Positions 1 through 7,444 are shown, counted from the stretch's first letter. The stretch is DNA of 64,000 nucleotides from an uncultured Flavobacteriaceae bacterium (GCA_947500435.1 CANMRV010000003.1:665271-729270); one strand, 5' to 3'. Translations and numbers: made by a program. Notes: a model not told the origin generated them from the letters alone.

Positions 1-25
1 CTGGCTTTTCTCGTGTTTTGTTTTA

Positions 26-946
26 TTATGATTTTCTTACAGGGATACAAATATCAACTTTGAAAATTCCATCCTCTGGTTCTTCAGGATATAATTCAAA
101 ACAGGGCTTATCCTTGGGTTGATATCCACTTGAAGGAAACCATTGTTCCATAAGCCAGTCCCAAGCACCTTGGAATTCATCTGCTTTCAAAACAAATCTT
201 GCAACTACGTATTTACCTTTTTCAAGCGTCATTTTTCCAACTTCTCCGTCTACTTTAGTATTTTCATATGCTGTCAAACATACACTTGTCCTCAGTTTGC
301 TTTTGTCTGCAACATTTACATCATCGTGATAAACGATGGCTGTTTGAAAATCATCATTGTCCAAAATTCCTCGCGGGCCAGCCCAAGCGAACAATTTACT
401 AAATAGTCTCTCGAACAATTCTGCATCTCCCTGATATGGTCCTGTATGTCTAATATAGATTACCGGAATGTTCGGAAGCTCCTTGATATCAACACTTATA
501 TTATTTTTCATATTTACTTTCCATTTTATTGTTTTTGTTTCATTACAAATGTAGATGGAAGGCTGTTCAATGTTTTTATTAGAAGTGCTATCTACTTTAT
601 TCAAATTGCTATTCTTATGTTTTTTTCTATAGGAACTTGCGGATTCGTTAAAATGTTTTTTGAAGTTTTTTGAGAAAACGGATAAACTTTTAAAGCCACA
701 TTTATAGGTGATTTCAGATATGGATTCATTGCTATTGACTAATAATGAAGCTGCTTTTTCCAATCGTAATCGCAGAATTAGTTGAAAAGATGTTTCTCCA
801 GTAAATTCTTGGAATATTCTACTAAAATGAAATTTTGAGAAATTTGAGATACTTGCCAGTTCATCTAGTGAAAACGAACTCTCTATATTTTTTTCAATAA
901 AATCGATTACTTTATTTATTCTCGCTTTATGTTCTTTTTTTAACAT
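26..946 (-). CDS. AraC-family regulator with GyrI-like effector domain (cassette 8 cargo)
   Basis: A 306-residue protein. Residues about 8-105 form the double helix-turn-helix of AraC/XylS regulators (ending in the family's FSKNFKKHFN-type helix and SYRKKH). Residues about 146-306 match the GyrI-like/effector-binding fold (IPVIYIRHTGPYQG, then WLMEQWFPSSGYQ...CFELYPEEP). Such proteins bind DNA and a small cationic or drug-like ligand; the ligand here is unknown. It starts with ATG, 63 bases after the cassette boundary at 1008/1009. It is the only cytoplasmic regulator among the cassette genes, so the array can carry transcription factors as well as lipoproteins. The matching 3' core GTTAGCGGC expected after the stop codon is not present in bases 1-25, so its repeat must lie left of the window. 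Confidence 0.88.
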   Translation of the reverse strand: MLKKEHKARINKVIDFIEKNIESSFSLDELASISNFSKFHFSRIFQEFTGETSFQLILRLRLEKAASLLVNSNESISEITYKCGFKSLSVFSKNFKKHFNESASSYRKKHKNSNLNKVDSTSNKNIEQPSIYICNETKTIKWKVNMKNNISVDIKELPNIPVIYIRHTGPYQGDAELFERLFSKLFAWAGPRGILDNDDFQTAIVYHDDVNVADKSKLRTSVCLTAYENTKVDGEVGKMTLEKGKYVVARFVLKADEFQGAWDWLMEQWFPSSGYQPKDKPCFELYPEEPEDGIFKVDICIPVRKS

Positions 947-997
947 ATTATAGCCTAATCCATTTTTGATGTGCCAATTAATATCAAGTGTTTTTAG

Positions 998-1204
998 CTT
1001 GCCGCTAACGGCTACGTATATGAAAAGTAGCGCTGAAAATGAGCGATTACTTTTCGGATAAACACAAGCCGAATTTTTAAATTTTACTATTTATATTTTT
1101 TATTGAAAGTCGTCAAATTTAAAAATTTGGCGACTTTCTAAAAATGCCCAAACCTTAGTGTTCGCAATGACTTGCGCTATTTTTTATATACATTGTTGCC
1201 AGTA
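998..1204 (-). repeat. attC-like site of cassette 7
   Basis: Imperfect inverted repeat between the AraC gene and the DUF4272-like gene. Outer core next to the gene is GTTGCCAGTA (1195-1204); at the other end the next cassette begins at GCCGCTAAC (1001-1009). The inner arms, 1011-1034 and about 1176-1197, pair on the plus strand with G-T wobbles. The central part carries a further palindrome around 1106-1138 (AGTCG...CGACT). This copy is the most divergent of the family in its loop. Confidence 0.75.
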
Positions 1205-1208
1205 GTTT

Positions 1209-1967
1209 TTATGTATCCGTTGACACATCGTCCCATTCCTGTTCCATATAGTTAACTAACCAATTTAGAGCATAATGCCTTTCATAAACTACTCCAGCAT
1301 TCAACCCATTTAATTCGTGTCCATTAACTCTAGCGTCAACACAAGCCCAATCTATTCGGTAATATAAATCGTTTACATCAAGTATTTCTGATTTTGTTCT
1401 AGATTCCGTAATTCCGTTAATAAAATCATTAGGGTCTTTATCTTGTCCGATAGGATATTTGTCCGAAGGAATATTATTCAAATCACATAATTCACTTGGA
1501 AATCCTAAATCATCAATTATTTTTAGTGACCACATTAAAACCCAAATACCTTCACATTTCCAAGTTTCTTGATTTTTTTTCTCGTCAGTTGGATTAGCTA
1601 AAAAATCCTTTTCATCTGGCGTAACATAATCCCAAAGGTTATATTTTTTTAAATATTCGGTTGCTTCTTCTCCTGACATTCCATTAAATGCAACCATATT
1701 TGTTGTAGCCAAAACAGTAACTCTTTGAGCTATTTCTTTTGGTGTTCTCAATGTCGTTTCTTCCTCAGACTCTATATGCGGAAGATTGTAATTTATTTTT
1801 ACTCCTTTACTTTTTAAGAACTTCTCAGTTTTTTCTTTTCGATTAGGTTCTTTTTTTGATTTAAATAATCCAAACATTTCATTTTCGTTGTTAGATTCTG
1901 CTTTTTTGTCCGAGAAATTACAGGATATTAAGGTTAAAATTATTCCGAATATTATTAGTTTTCTCAA
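1209..1967 (-). CDS. DUF4272-like lipoprotein (cassette 7 cargo)
   Basis: A 252-residue protein that begins with a TTG codon. No ATG lies upstream inside the cassette, and starting at the first internal Met would delete the signal peptide. Residues 1-16 form a lipoprotein signal ending in the lipobox LISC, so Cys16 is the probable lipidation site. Residues about 45-95 (KTEKFLKSKGVKIN, then ESEEETTLRTPKEIAQR) and the later WKCEGIWVLMWSL stretch resemble DUF4272 proteins, whose function is unknown. Lipidation in this position suggests attachment to the inner or outer membrane facing the periplasm. Its ends are the perfect pair TACTGGCAAC (1980-1989) and GTTGCCAGTA (1195-1204), which define it as one cassette. 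Confidence 0.75.
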   Translation of the reverse strand: MRKLIIFGIILTLISCNFSDKKAESNNENEMFGLFKSKKEPNRKEKTEKFLKSKGVKINYNLPHIESEEETTLRTPKEIAQRVTVLATTNMVAFNGMSGEEATEYLKKYNLWDYVTPDEKDFLANPTDEKKNQETWKCEGIWVLMWSLKIIDDLGFPSELCDLNNIPSDKYPIGQDKDPNDFINGITESRTKSEILDVNDLYYRIDWACVDARVNGHELNGLNAGVVYERHYALNWLVNYMEQEWDDVSTDT

Positions 1968-1979
1968 TGTTTCTTAAAT

Positions 1980-2117
1980 TACTGGCAACGGTTGGGCTAA
2001 GGTTCGTTGCTGTGATTCGTCCGAAGGACAATCCAGCCGAACCTAAAGATAGCTTTTTGCGCGTGATTTCCGTTTAGGAAATCCGCAAGCAATGAATTTT
2101 AGGCTTTGTTGTAATGC
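1980..2117 (-). repeat. attC-like site of cassette 6, short form
   Basis: Only about 138 bp, against roughly 200 bp for the others. It keeps both outer cores and the inner arms GGCTAAGGTTCGTTGC (about 1993-2010) and GCAATGAATTTTAGGC, which pair 15 of 16 on the plus strand, three as G-T wobbles. The A/T-rich middle section with the GCAAAATC...GATTTTGC palindrome is missing, which shows that this middle is dispensable for the shared architecture. Confidence 0.75.
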
Positions 2118-2121
2118 GTTT

Positions 2122-2409
2122 TTATTTTCCACTTTTCTTTTGCATTAAACTTTCTATTGGGGACTCTTTTTTCCAGTTAATATTATAGTCCCTGTCGGTT
2201 TCATAATTTGCCCAACCTTTTATTCCGTCTTTTTCGAAATATAATCTAGTATGTAGTTCATAGTGCCTTACTTTTAAAAATTCCAACCCATTCTGTTCGC
2301 AATAATCTTTTCCGGCTTTTTTATTCTTGTATTTGATAAAATAATCTAGGGCACGAAAGAAAACAAACCCTCCAACCATCAAAACTAAAAGTATTGTCCA
2401 AATGTTCAT
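2122..2409 (-). CDS. Small single-pass membrane protein (cassette 6 cargo)
   Basis: A 95-residue protein of unknown family. Residues 1-22 are a hydrophobic segment (WTILLVLMVGGFVFFRALDY), followed by a basic, lysine-rich stretch and a soluble tail rich in charged and aromatic residues (HTRLYFEKDGIKGWANYETDRD). It is probably anchored in the inner membrane with the tail in the cytoplasm, by the positive-inside rule. The ATG start is about 50 bases after the cassette boundary. The core of this cassette itself contains an ATG (GTTGTAATGC), which opens a seven-codon-scale upstream frame. Its terminal pair GTTGTAATGC/GCATTACAAC is identical to that of cassette 1. Confidence 0.7.
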   Translation of the reverse strand: MNIWTILLVLMVGGFVFFRALDYFIKYKNKKAGKDYCEQNGLEFLKVRHYELHTRLYFEKDGIKGWANYETDRDYNINWKKESPIESLMQKKSGK

Positions 2410-2450
2410 TTTGAAATTCCTTTGCAGATTTAGTTAAGGTTCTATGAAAT

Positions 2451-2652
2451 GCATTACAACGGTTGAGCTAAGCGTAGTGGGGGAGCGGGAATGCAATTCC
2501 CGTTGCGTCACGGCGCGCAGCAAAATCTTTTTGTTTTGATTTATTTTTTCCTGTCCAAAGCAAAATCCCAAAGATTTTGCGACCCAATAAAAATACGCAA
2601 ACGCCGCGAATAAAGACCTTAGCCCGCATTACGTTTAGGTTTTGTTGGCAAC
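2451..2652 (-). repeat. attC-like site of cassette 5
   Basis: About 200 bp. The arms GCTAAGCGTAGTG (about 2466) and CATTACGTTTAGG pair on the plus strand with two G-T wobbles. The centre carries the family palindrome GCAAAATC...GATTTTGC and the conserved AATACGCAAACGCC-type tract. The core next to the gene is GTTGGCAAC (2644-2652); the far core GCATTACAAC (2451-2460) belongs to cassette 6. Confidence 0.78.
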
Positions 2653-2659
2653 TGGCTTT

Positions 2660-3106
2660 TTACTCGACCTCAGTATCACCTTCACCAGGTTTCACGATAA
2701 CAAACCCATATTCCACATCATCAGGTACATCATACTTTTCCCAATATTCACCGCCAATTCCAGCTAATTCACCTTTTTTGTCTTCAACTTCAAGTCCAGT
2801 ATCTCCGAAATAAATTTTAGGTCCAATATCAAATAACATAAAATCTGTATCTACGAATTCGAATATTTTCTCTTCATCCGGTTTCAAGGTAAACTTATCT
2901 TTAATACTCACGGATTTGTCAGTTTCATTCCGTAAAAAGATTTTATATGTTGCTCCTGTTTTTTCATACTCGGCTGGGATTATATATGTTTCATCTCCCT
3001 TTTCAATGATTTCATTTCCGTGTTTGTCTTTATATCTATTCTCTTCTTTGCAACCAAACAAAAATGATAGAATTCCAATAGTCAGTATTATTGCTTTTGT
3101 TTTCAT
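2660..3106 (-). CDS. Lipoprotein of unknown function (cassette 5 cargo)
   Basis: A 148-residue protein with a lipoprotein signal (MKTKAIILTIGILSFLFGC), Cys19 being the likely lipidated residue. The mature part is acidic and probably all beta: EKTGATYKIFLRNETDKSVSI, then DEEKIFEFVDTDFMLFDIGP. It ends in a proline/glycine and glutamate-rich tail. I do not recognise the family. Start is ATG, 18 bases inside the cassette, so the leader is very short. Ends GTTGGCAAC (2644-2652) and GTTGCCAAC (3117-3125) are perfect reverse complements over nine bases. Confidence 0.72.
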   Translation of the reverse strand: MKTKAIILTIGILSFLFGCKEENRYKDKHGNEIIEKGDETYIIPAEYEKTGATYKIFLRNETDKSVSIKDKFTLKPDEEKIFEFVDTDFMLFDIGPKIYFGDTGLEVEDKKGELAGIGGEYWEKYDVPDDVEYGFVIVKPGEGDTEVE

Positions 3107-3116
3107 TTTTCAGCTT

Positions 3117-3327
3117 GTTGCCAACGGCTGGGCTATAATTAGTGCGGCGCAGAAATCCGACGGATTTCCAGCTACGCGCTAAGCAAAAGCTTTTGGTTTT
3201 GTTTTTTCTTTTTTTGTTCGAAAGCAACCCCGAAGCGTCGGGGCCAAAGATTTTGCGACTTCATAAATATACACATACCTTGGCTTAAAGCCCGAAGTCC
3301 GTATTAATTATAGGCTTTGTTGGCAAA
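3117..3327 (-). repeat. attC-like site of cassette 4
   Basis: About 210 bp. The arms GGCTATAATTAGTGCGG (about 3130) and CCGTATTAATTATAGGC (about 3299) pair on the plus strand with two G-T wobbles and one mismatch. An inner hairpin GAAATCCG-ACGGATTTC lies at about 3149-3167. The core next to the gene is GTTGGCAAA (3319-3327). The copy is very similar to the lone site at 35946-36143. Confidence 0.78.
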
Positions 3328-3332
3328 TCGTT

Positions 3333-4175
3333 TTATAAGCTATTAAATTCGACAAAATCATATTCAGGAGAACTTTCTATTAAATGCCTTAAGACCGCCG
3401 CGTGTCCATTTCCGATTATTACAAGAATTCTATCTTCTTTATCTTTAGTTATTCTTTGCAATTTTCTAAATATTCTCACATTTCTATTATACCACCAAAA
3501 CGATAGAATATCAGCCCCTCTATCATTATCCAATTTAAAATCCCCAACCAGATATGCTCCATATCCATATAAATGGGATTCTCTTGAGTTTAAATGTTTG
3601 AAATAGTCAAGTAAGTCTATTTTAGGGATAATTTCACTTTCTCCCTCATACCATTTAAGTGTCATTTGTCTGTATGGATCATTATTTTGAAAATCGAAAT
3701 CTTTATACAGTTTTTCAGTATAGATAGAATCTAATTTTTCTATATCGTCGCTCATAGAGTTTGCGTCAATAGCATATAGAGTGTCTAACTTTATTTCGTT
3801 TGCAATACGCATTCCAATTTGAAAACGCTCATCTCTTTGGTCTCTATATTCTCCGTTTCGATATTTCTTAAATTTATCTGTAGCTTCCCATTTATCTGTA
3901 GCTTCAATTGCTATTTTGTTTGGCTTAAATTTTTTAATATAATCTATGAGTTTATTGACCTCTGATTTTTTGGGCTCCTTTAATACATCTATTTGGTTTT
4001 CAGGTGTTGTTTTTGCAACATCTAATCCAGGATAATTAAAATGAAAAGTTCCTACAACTAATATTTGGGCTTTTTCTTTTGGAAAGTATTCGGATGCTTT
4101 TTTAATTCTTTGATGCTCATTTTTTGAAGCACAGGACAATAAAAGGATAAATAATAATAATGAAAAATGCCTCAT
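3333..4175 (-). CDS. DUF5694-like lipoprotein (cassette 4 cargo)
   Basis: A 280-residue protein, ATG start. The N-terminus is a lipoprotein signal with lipobox LLSC, Cys15 lipidated. The mature protein carries ILVVGTFHFNYPGLD near residue 40, IAIEATDKW around residue 90, and a C-terminal RILVIIGNGHAAVLRHLIESS. This set of glycine/histidine and glutamate motifs is shared with DUF5694 proteins and loosely resembles TraB/EreA-type hydrolase folds; catalytic activity is unproven. It is a paralogue of the cargo of cassette 2 (same order of motifs, strongly diverged), so two related genes sit two cassettes apart. Cassette ends are GTTGGCAAA and TTTGCCAAC. Confidence 0.75.
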   Translation of the reverse strand: MRHFSLLLFILLLSCASKNEHQRIKKASEYFPKEKAQILVVGTFHFNYPGLDVAKTTPENQIDVLKEPKKSEVNKLIDYIKKFKPNKIAIEATDKWEATDKFKKYRNGEYRDQRDERFQIGMRIANEIKLDTLYAIDANSMSDDIEKLDSIYTEKLYKDFDFQNNDPYRQMTLKWYEGESEIIPKIDLLDYFKHLNSRESHLYGYGAYLVGDFKLDNDRGADILSFWWYNRNVRIFRKLQRITKDKEDRILVIIGNGHAAVLRHLIESSPEYDFVEFNSL

Positions 4176-4239
4176 ATCTTTGGTTTATATAAATTAGAGA
4201 CAAATTATTTTTAAGTATGTTACAGATTTGGACTAAATG

Positions 4240-4440
4240 TTTGCCAACGGTTGAGCTAAGCGTAGTGCGGTTGTAAGGAAACTTTTCGTTTCCGTCTGCG
4301 CACGAAGCTAAAGCTTATTGTTTAGTTTTATTTTTTCTTGTCCAAAGCTAAATCCATAAGATTTAGCGACATTATAAATATACACAGACCTTTCGGTTTT
4401 GCCCTAAAGTCCGCATTACGTTTAGGTTTTGTTAGCAACC
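4240..4440 (-). repeat. attC-like site of cassette 3
   Basis: About 200 bp. The arms GCTAAGCGTAGTGCGG (about 4255-4270) and CCGCATTACGTTTAGG (about 4411-4426) pair 15 of 16 on the plus strand, two as G-T wobbles. On the coding strand the same positions would be A-C mismatches. A second hairpin GGAAAC-TTTTC-GTTTCC lies at about 4277-4293. The core GTTAGCAACC (4431-4440) matches the start of cassette 3 (5380-5389) over ten bases. Confidence 0.8.
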
Positions 4441-4441
4441 G

Positions 4442-5368
4442 TTATTTTACCTTCAATAATTGTAGTCGAGCAATATTTCTAAACCCTGTCCAAGCATTTA
4501 CTGAGTCAAATGGCAAATCCTTTTCAATTTGGTTATTGGCTAACCTAGTTTTCCAATTCCCTCCTTTAGAAATTCCATTGTTAGAGGTCAGTTCAGAAAC
4601 ATTTCCTAGAATCCCATACAAACCATAGATGTTCGCTCCCAAAGCCATTGCTTCGCATGTTGCAATTCCACATCTACTTTTCTTAATTTTCGTTTTGGTA
4701 TTTGAATGGAATTCTGCGGTATTATATAAGTAATTGTACTTCTTTAATGTTTTTTTATTTTCTCTCAAATTAGAATCAATTCCATTAGGAAGATTTGAGC
4801 CCTTTCCAGCGATTAATTCCCATTCATTTTTGTTAGGTAGAATGTATTGAGGAACTAATATATTTTCTTTGGATATTATCCAGTCGTAATTACCGTTTGT
4901 ATATTTTTCTATTGTAAAATAATTGTCCTTAGAATAAGTGAATTCGGGTTTAATCAGACCCTTTCTAATTAGTAATATTTCAGCAACCCTATCAGTTCTC
5001 CATTTACTATATAATTCTGCCTGTTTAAGAGAAATTCCAACAACAGGATACTCAGCAAAATGTGGCTGGGTAAAATATTGTTCATTTAATTTACCCGAAA
5101 ATTCGGTGTTATCCCAAATCGATTTATCTAACTGTATTTGTTCAAATTCAATAGAGTTTTTTCCAAATATTCCTTCAGTCCAATCTATAAATTCTAGATA
5201 CATTACATTGGTCGCTTCTGTTTCGTCGGCATATAGATTTTCATTAATAAATATAAGCCCTGGTCCAGTAACAACTTCGTATTGTTGATTGTCAATCATC
5301 AAATATTTAGTCGTATCACAGGATGATAAAAGGATAAAAAGAAGAATTAATGTTATTCTATAAATCAT
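4442..5368 (-). CDS. Lipoprotein with formylglycine-generating-enzyme-like fold (cassette 3 cargo)
   Basis: A 308-residue protein, ATG start. The N-terminus is a lipoprotein signal with lipobox LSSC, Cys17. The rest follows the FGE-sulfatase/SUMF layout seen in lipoproteins of gliding bacteria: an early conserved NVMYLEFIDW, a middle YPVVGISLKQAELYSKWRTDR (the usual 'V.W..A..Y..W' motif), then GLYGILGNVSELTSNNGISKGGNW and a C-terminal GFRNIARL. Oxidase activity requires Cys or copper-binding residues I cannot confirm, and most lipoprotein members are thought to be structural. GldJ/GldK use the same fold, but the size and array position argue for accessory cargo. The stop codon is one base from the repeat core. 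Confidence 0.72.
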   Translation of the reverse strand: MIYRITLILLFILLSSCDTTKYLMIDNQQYEVVTGPGLIFINENLYADETEATNVMYLEFIDWTEGIFGKNSIEFEQIQLDKSIWDNTEFSGKLNEQYFTQPHFAEYPVVGISLKQAELYSKWRTDRVAEILLIRKGLIKPEFTYSKDNYFTIEKYTNGNYDWIISKENILVPQYILPNKNEWELIAGKGSNLPNGIDSNLRENKKTLKKYNYLYNTAEFHSNTKTKIKKSRCGIATCEAMALGANIYGLYGILGNVSELTSNNGISKGGNWKTRLANNQIEKDLPFDSVNAWTGFRNIARLQLLKVK

Positions 5369-5379
5369 TTGTTGGTAAT

Positions 5380-5585
5380 GGTTGCTAACGGTGCGGCTAT
5401 GGCAAGTAGGGCAGGCAAGGAAACTTTTCGTTTCCGTCTGGTCTGCTAGCCAGAGCTTTTTGTTTTGTAATTACTTTTTCTTTTTTAATTGCCAAATCCA
5501 AAAGATTTGGCGGACTTAGTAAATAAACCCAAGCCTTTAAATATAGCACTTTATGCCCTATTTGCTATAGGTATTGTTGGCAACA
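5380..5585 (-). repeat. attC-like site of cassette 2
   Basis: About 205 bp. The arms GCTATGGCAAGTAGGGCA (about 5396-5413) and TGCCCTATTTGCTATAGG (about 5554-5571) pair 17 of 18 on the plus strand, two as G-T wobbles. An internal GGAAAC-GTTTCC hairpin is shared with the cassette 3 site. The core next to the gene is GTTGGCAACA (5576-5585). Confidence 0.8.
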
Positions 5586-5589
5586 GTAT

Positions 5590-6498
5590 TTATTCGCGTA
5601 GATAGTCATTGACCTCAATATAATCATAGTCAGGCGAGTCCATAAAAAATTGTCTCAAAGTCCAAACATGTCCATGACCATAAATCATTAAAATTCGCTC
5701 TTGTTTGTTAAAGTCAGTTATATCGTAAACATTTGCGAAAATCCGTAAATTTCTCCTATACCATTTGCCTGCAGTATCGGCTCCAAGATAGTTGTCGCCA
5801 GCACCTTCTAAAACAACATTTGTTAAATACTGTTGATGGTTTTGAAGAAGGTTTTTTGGATTGTTCTCAATTATCAAGAAATCGGTCAAAGTCATTGTTG
5901 TTTTCAATGAATCGAGTATTTCGGCTCTTTTTTCTGGATTGTACCTTGTTGATTTAACTAATTGTCCCTTCGACTTAAGGTATGCATCTTCGTCATAATT
6001 GTCCCAGTCCAATTCAACTCCGAACCAGTCCGCTCTTGCGTCCGTCGAATAAATTCTTTCGTGTCCGAGTTTTTCAGCTAACTTAAAACCGAGTTGGAAT
6101 ATTTCATTTTTTTCTTCTTGGATAGAAAAGTTTCCTTTTATGTAATTGCTATAATGGGAATTTAACAAACTATCACTTCGTATTCTGTTTGCCTCGATTA
6201 ATATCTTAGTTGGGTTGTATTCTGCGATTTTAGAAAGGAGTTGGTCAATTTCAAGTTGACGCTTTTCAGATAACACGTCTACCTCAAATTTTGGTTTATA
6301 ACTATCTCTTTGTGGGTTTGAAAAGTGAAAAACCCCCAGCATCATTGTTTTTGCTTTGTGTTTACCAATGAATTCAGTTGAATCGGGCAATTGCGAATAA
6401 ACTCTTGTTTGCGAAACTTTTTCTTTAGGTCCTTCGATTTCTTGTTTGCAACTTGTAAAAAGGATTAGAATTGTAACTCCGTAAATAAGGTTTTTCAT
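5590..6498 (-). CDS. DUF5694-like lipoprotein (cassette 2 cargo)
   Basis: A 302-residue protein from the ATG at 6498; a TTG two codons upstream is possible but adds nothing. The signal peptide ends in the lipobox FTSC. Motifs follow the same order as in cassette 4: TMMLGVFHFSNPQRD, ILIEANRIRSD, and a C-terminal RILMIYGHGHVWTLRQFF. A spacing of Gly-His-Gly-His near the C-terminus is compatible with a metal or active site, but this is inference. The protein is acidic and probably faces the periplasm. Its cassette ends are GTTGGCAACA and, with one mismatch further out, the start at 6559-6572. Confidence 0.75.
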   Translation of the reverse strand: MKNLIYGVTILILFTSCKQEIEGPKEKVSQTRVYSQLPDSTEFIGKHKAKTMMLGVFHFSNPQRDSYKPKFEVDVLSEKRQLEIDQLLSKIAEYNPTKILIEANRIRSDSLLNSHYSNYIKGNFSIQEEKNEIFQLGFKLAEKLGHERIYSTDARADWFGVELDWDNYDEDAYLKSKGQLVKSTRYNPEKRAEILDSLKTTMTLTDFLIIENNPKNLLQNHQQYLTNVVLEGAGDNYLGADTAGKWYRRNLRIFANVYDITDFNKQERILMIYGHGHVWTLRQFFMDSPDYDYIEVNDYLRE

Positions 6499-6563
6499 TC
6501 TCAAAAGTTTTCGGTTTCCTTAAAGACGAGATTTTTGCTCGAATGTTGCAGTTTTTAGAATAT

Positions 6564-6767
6564 TGTTGCCAACGGTTTAGCTATGAACAGTACGGGAGCA
6601 AACTGGCGTTTGCTTTCCGCCATGCACATAGCAAAATCTTTTTGTTTTGTTTTTTTCTTTGTCCCGCTAAAAAGCAAAATCCCAAAGATTTTGCGGACTT
6701 CATAAAAATACACAAACCCTGTGATTAAGCCCGAAGCCTGTATTGTTTATAGGTTTTGTTGTAATGC
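6564..6767 (-). repeat. attC-like site of cassette 1
   Basis: About 200 bp. The arms GCTATGAACAGTACGGG (about 6580-6596) and CCTGTATTGTTTATAGG (about 6737-6753) pair 16 of 17 on the plus strand, with three G-T wobbles. The middle holds the GCAAAATCCCAAAGATTTTGC palindrome at about 6673-6694. The core next to the gene is GTTGTAATGC (6758-6767). Confidence 0.8.
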
Positions 6768-6770
6768 GTT

Positions 6771-7433
6771 TTATTCCGAACGAGTTGCAACTATTTCTCC
6801 TGCATCATTCGGTATACCATATAATTTGATAAAATCAGTGGTTACCTCTTTAATCGGTAAGAGTGCGCTTTTTTTACCAAAAACATAGATAGCAAGGAAG
6901 AGCGTAGAGTCCATTTTCTCAATTTTCATTTTTTGACCTTCTTCATGTCCAAGTTGTTTTACCGTTTCTAAGTCCATCATTTCTTTATTGAACTCAAACT
7001 TTGACTTTGTTTTTTCATTTTTTTGACCCTCATATGTGAAGGTTTCAATTTCTTCAATTGTCAAATCTGTTATCGTTGGGAAAAGCCTTATAAAGTCCAT
7101 TTCAATGATTCCTTTTTTATCGTTAACGTTTCCCTCAACCAAAAGCGATAAATTATTTTTATCATGAATTTTATAGTCAGCGTACTTTTTATCATTAGGT
7201 AAGAACAAAGAATTGTTTTGGAATTTTAATTCTAGTTGATTCACGGATGGAACCAAATCCATATATAAGATTGCATTTTCGTTTTCTATATTCAGTAAAT
7301 GTTGAACTGGAGTTTTTTTCATTTTTCCCACGCCCATCTGTTTTAATAACCATTTTCCGTTCAAATCTTGTCCATAAGTATGGCTCATAATCAAAGTGGT
7401 TAAAACAATATATATGTTAATTTTTAAATGCAT
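6771..7433 (-). CDS. Exported protein of unknown function (cassette 1 cargo)
   Basis: A 220-residue protein with a signal peptide of about 22 residues (IYIVLTTLIMSHTYGQ) but no lipobox cysteine. The mature protein starts LNGKWLLKQMGVGK, the way lipocalin-like and YbbD-type beta-barrel proteins of this phylum start, and continues with alternating strands; no family is assigned. It is the cassette next to the recombinase. Its ATG (7431-7433) lies inside the terminal core GTTGTAATGC (7430-7439), about five bases after the inferred recombination point. The cassette therefore brings almost no leader and no ribosome-binding site of its own; translation would depend on sequence on the recombinase side. 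Confidence 0.72.
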   Translation of the reverse strand: MHLKINIYIVLTTLIMSHTYGQDLNGKWLLKQMGVGKMKKTPVQHLLNIENENAILYMDLVPSVNQLELKFQNNSLFLPNDKKYADYKIHDKNNLSLLVEGNVNDKKGIIEMDFIRLFPTITDLTIEEIETFTYEGQKNEKTKSKFEFNKEMMDLETVKQLGHEEGQKMKIEKMDSTLFLAIYVFGKKSALLPIKEVTTDFIKLYGIPNDAGEIVATRSE

Positions 7434-7444
7434 TACAACAATAC

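Larger units (their letters stand above)
1..7438 (-). mobile_element. Integron-like gene cassette array (eight cassettes, last one cut by window edge)
   Basis: Eight single-gene units all read on the minus strand, directly downstream of a tyrosine recombinase. Inferred cassettes, from the recombinase outward: 6573-7438, 5389-6572, 4248-5388, 3125-4247, 2460-3124, 1989-2459, 1009-1988, and 1-1008 (incomplete). Each begins with TTR... after a conserved CCG and ends with a 140-210 bp imperfect inverted repeat. The first 8-10 bases of each cassette are the reverse complement of the bases just after its own stop codon, as expected if the two halves of an attC-like site join in a circular cassette. 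Integrons are known to produce this geometry; that these units are mobilised by the adjacent recombinase is inference. The left end of the array lies outside the window. Confidence 0.8.

Noticed and set aside
3036..3227. Small open frames within the cassette repeats (for example 63 codons around 3036-3227)
   Set aside because: They cross repeat sequence that is shared between sites but not kept in frame between copies.
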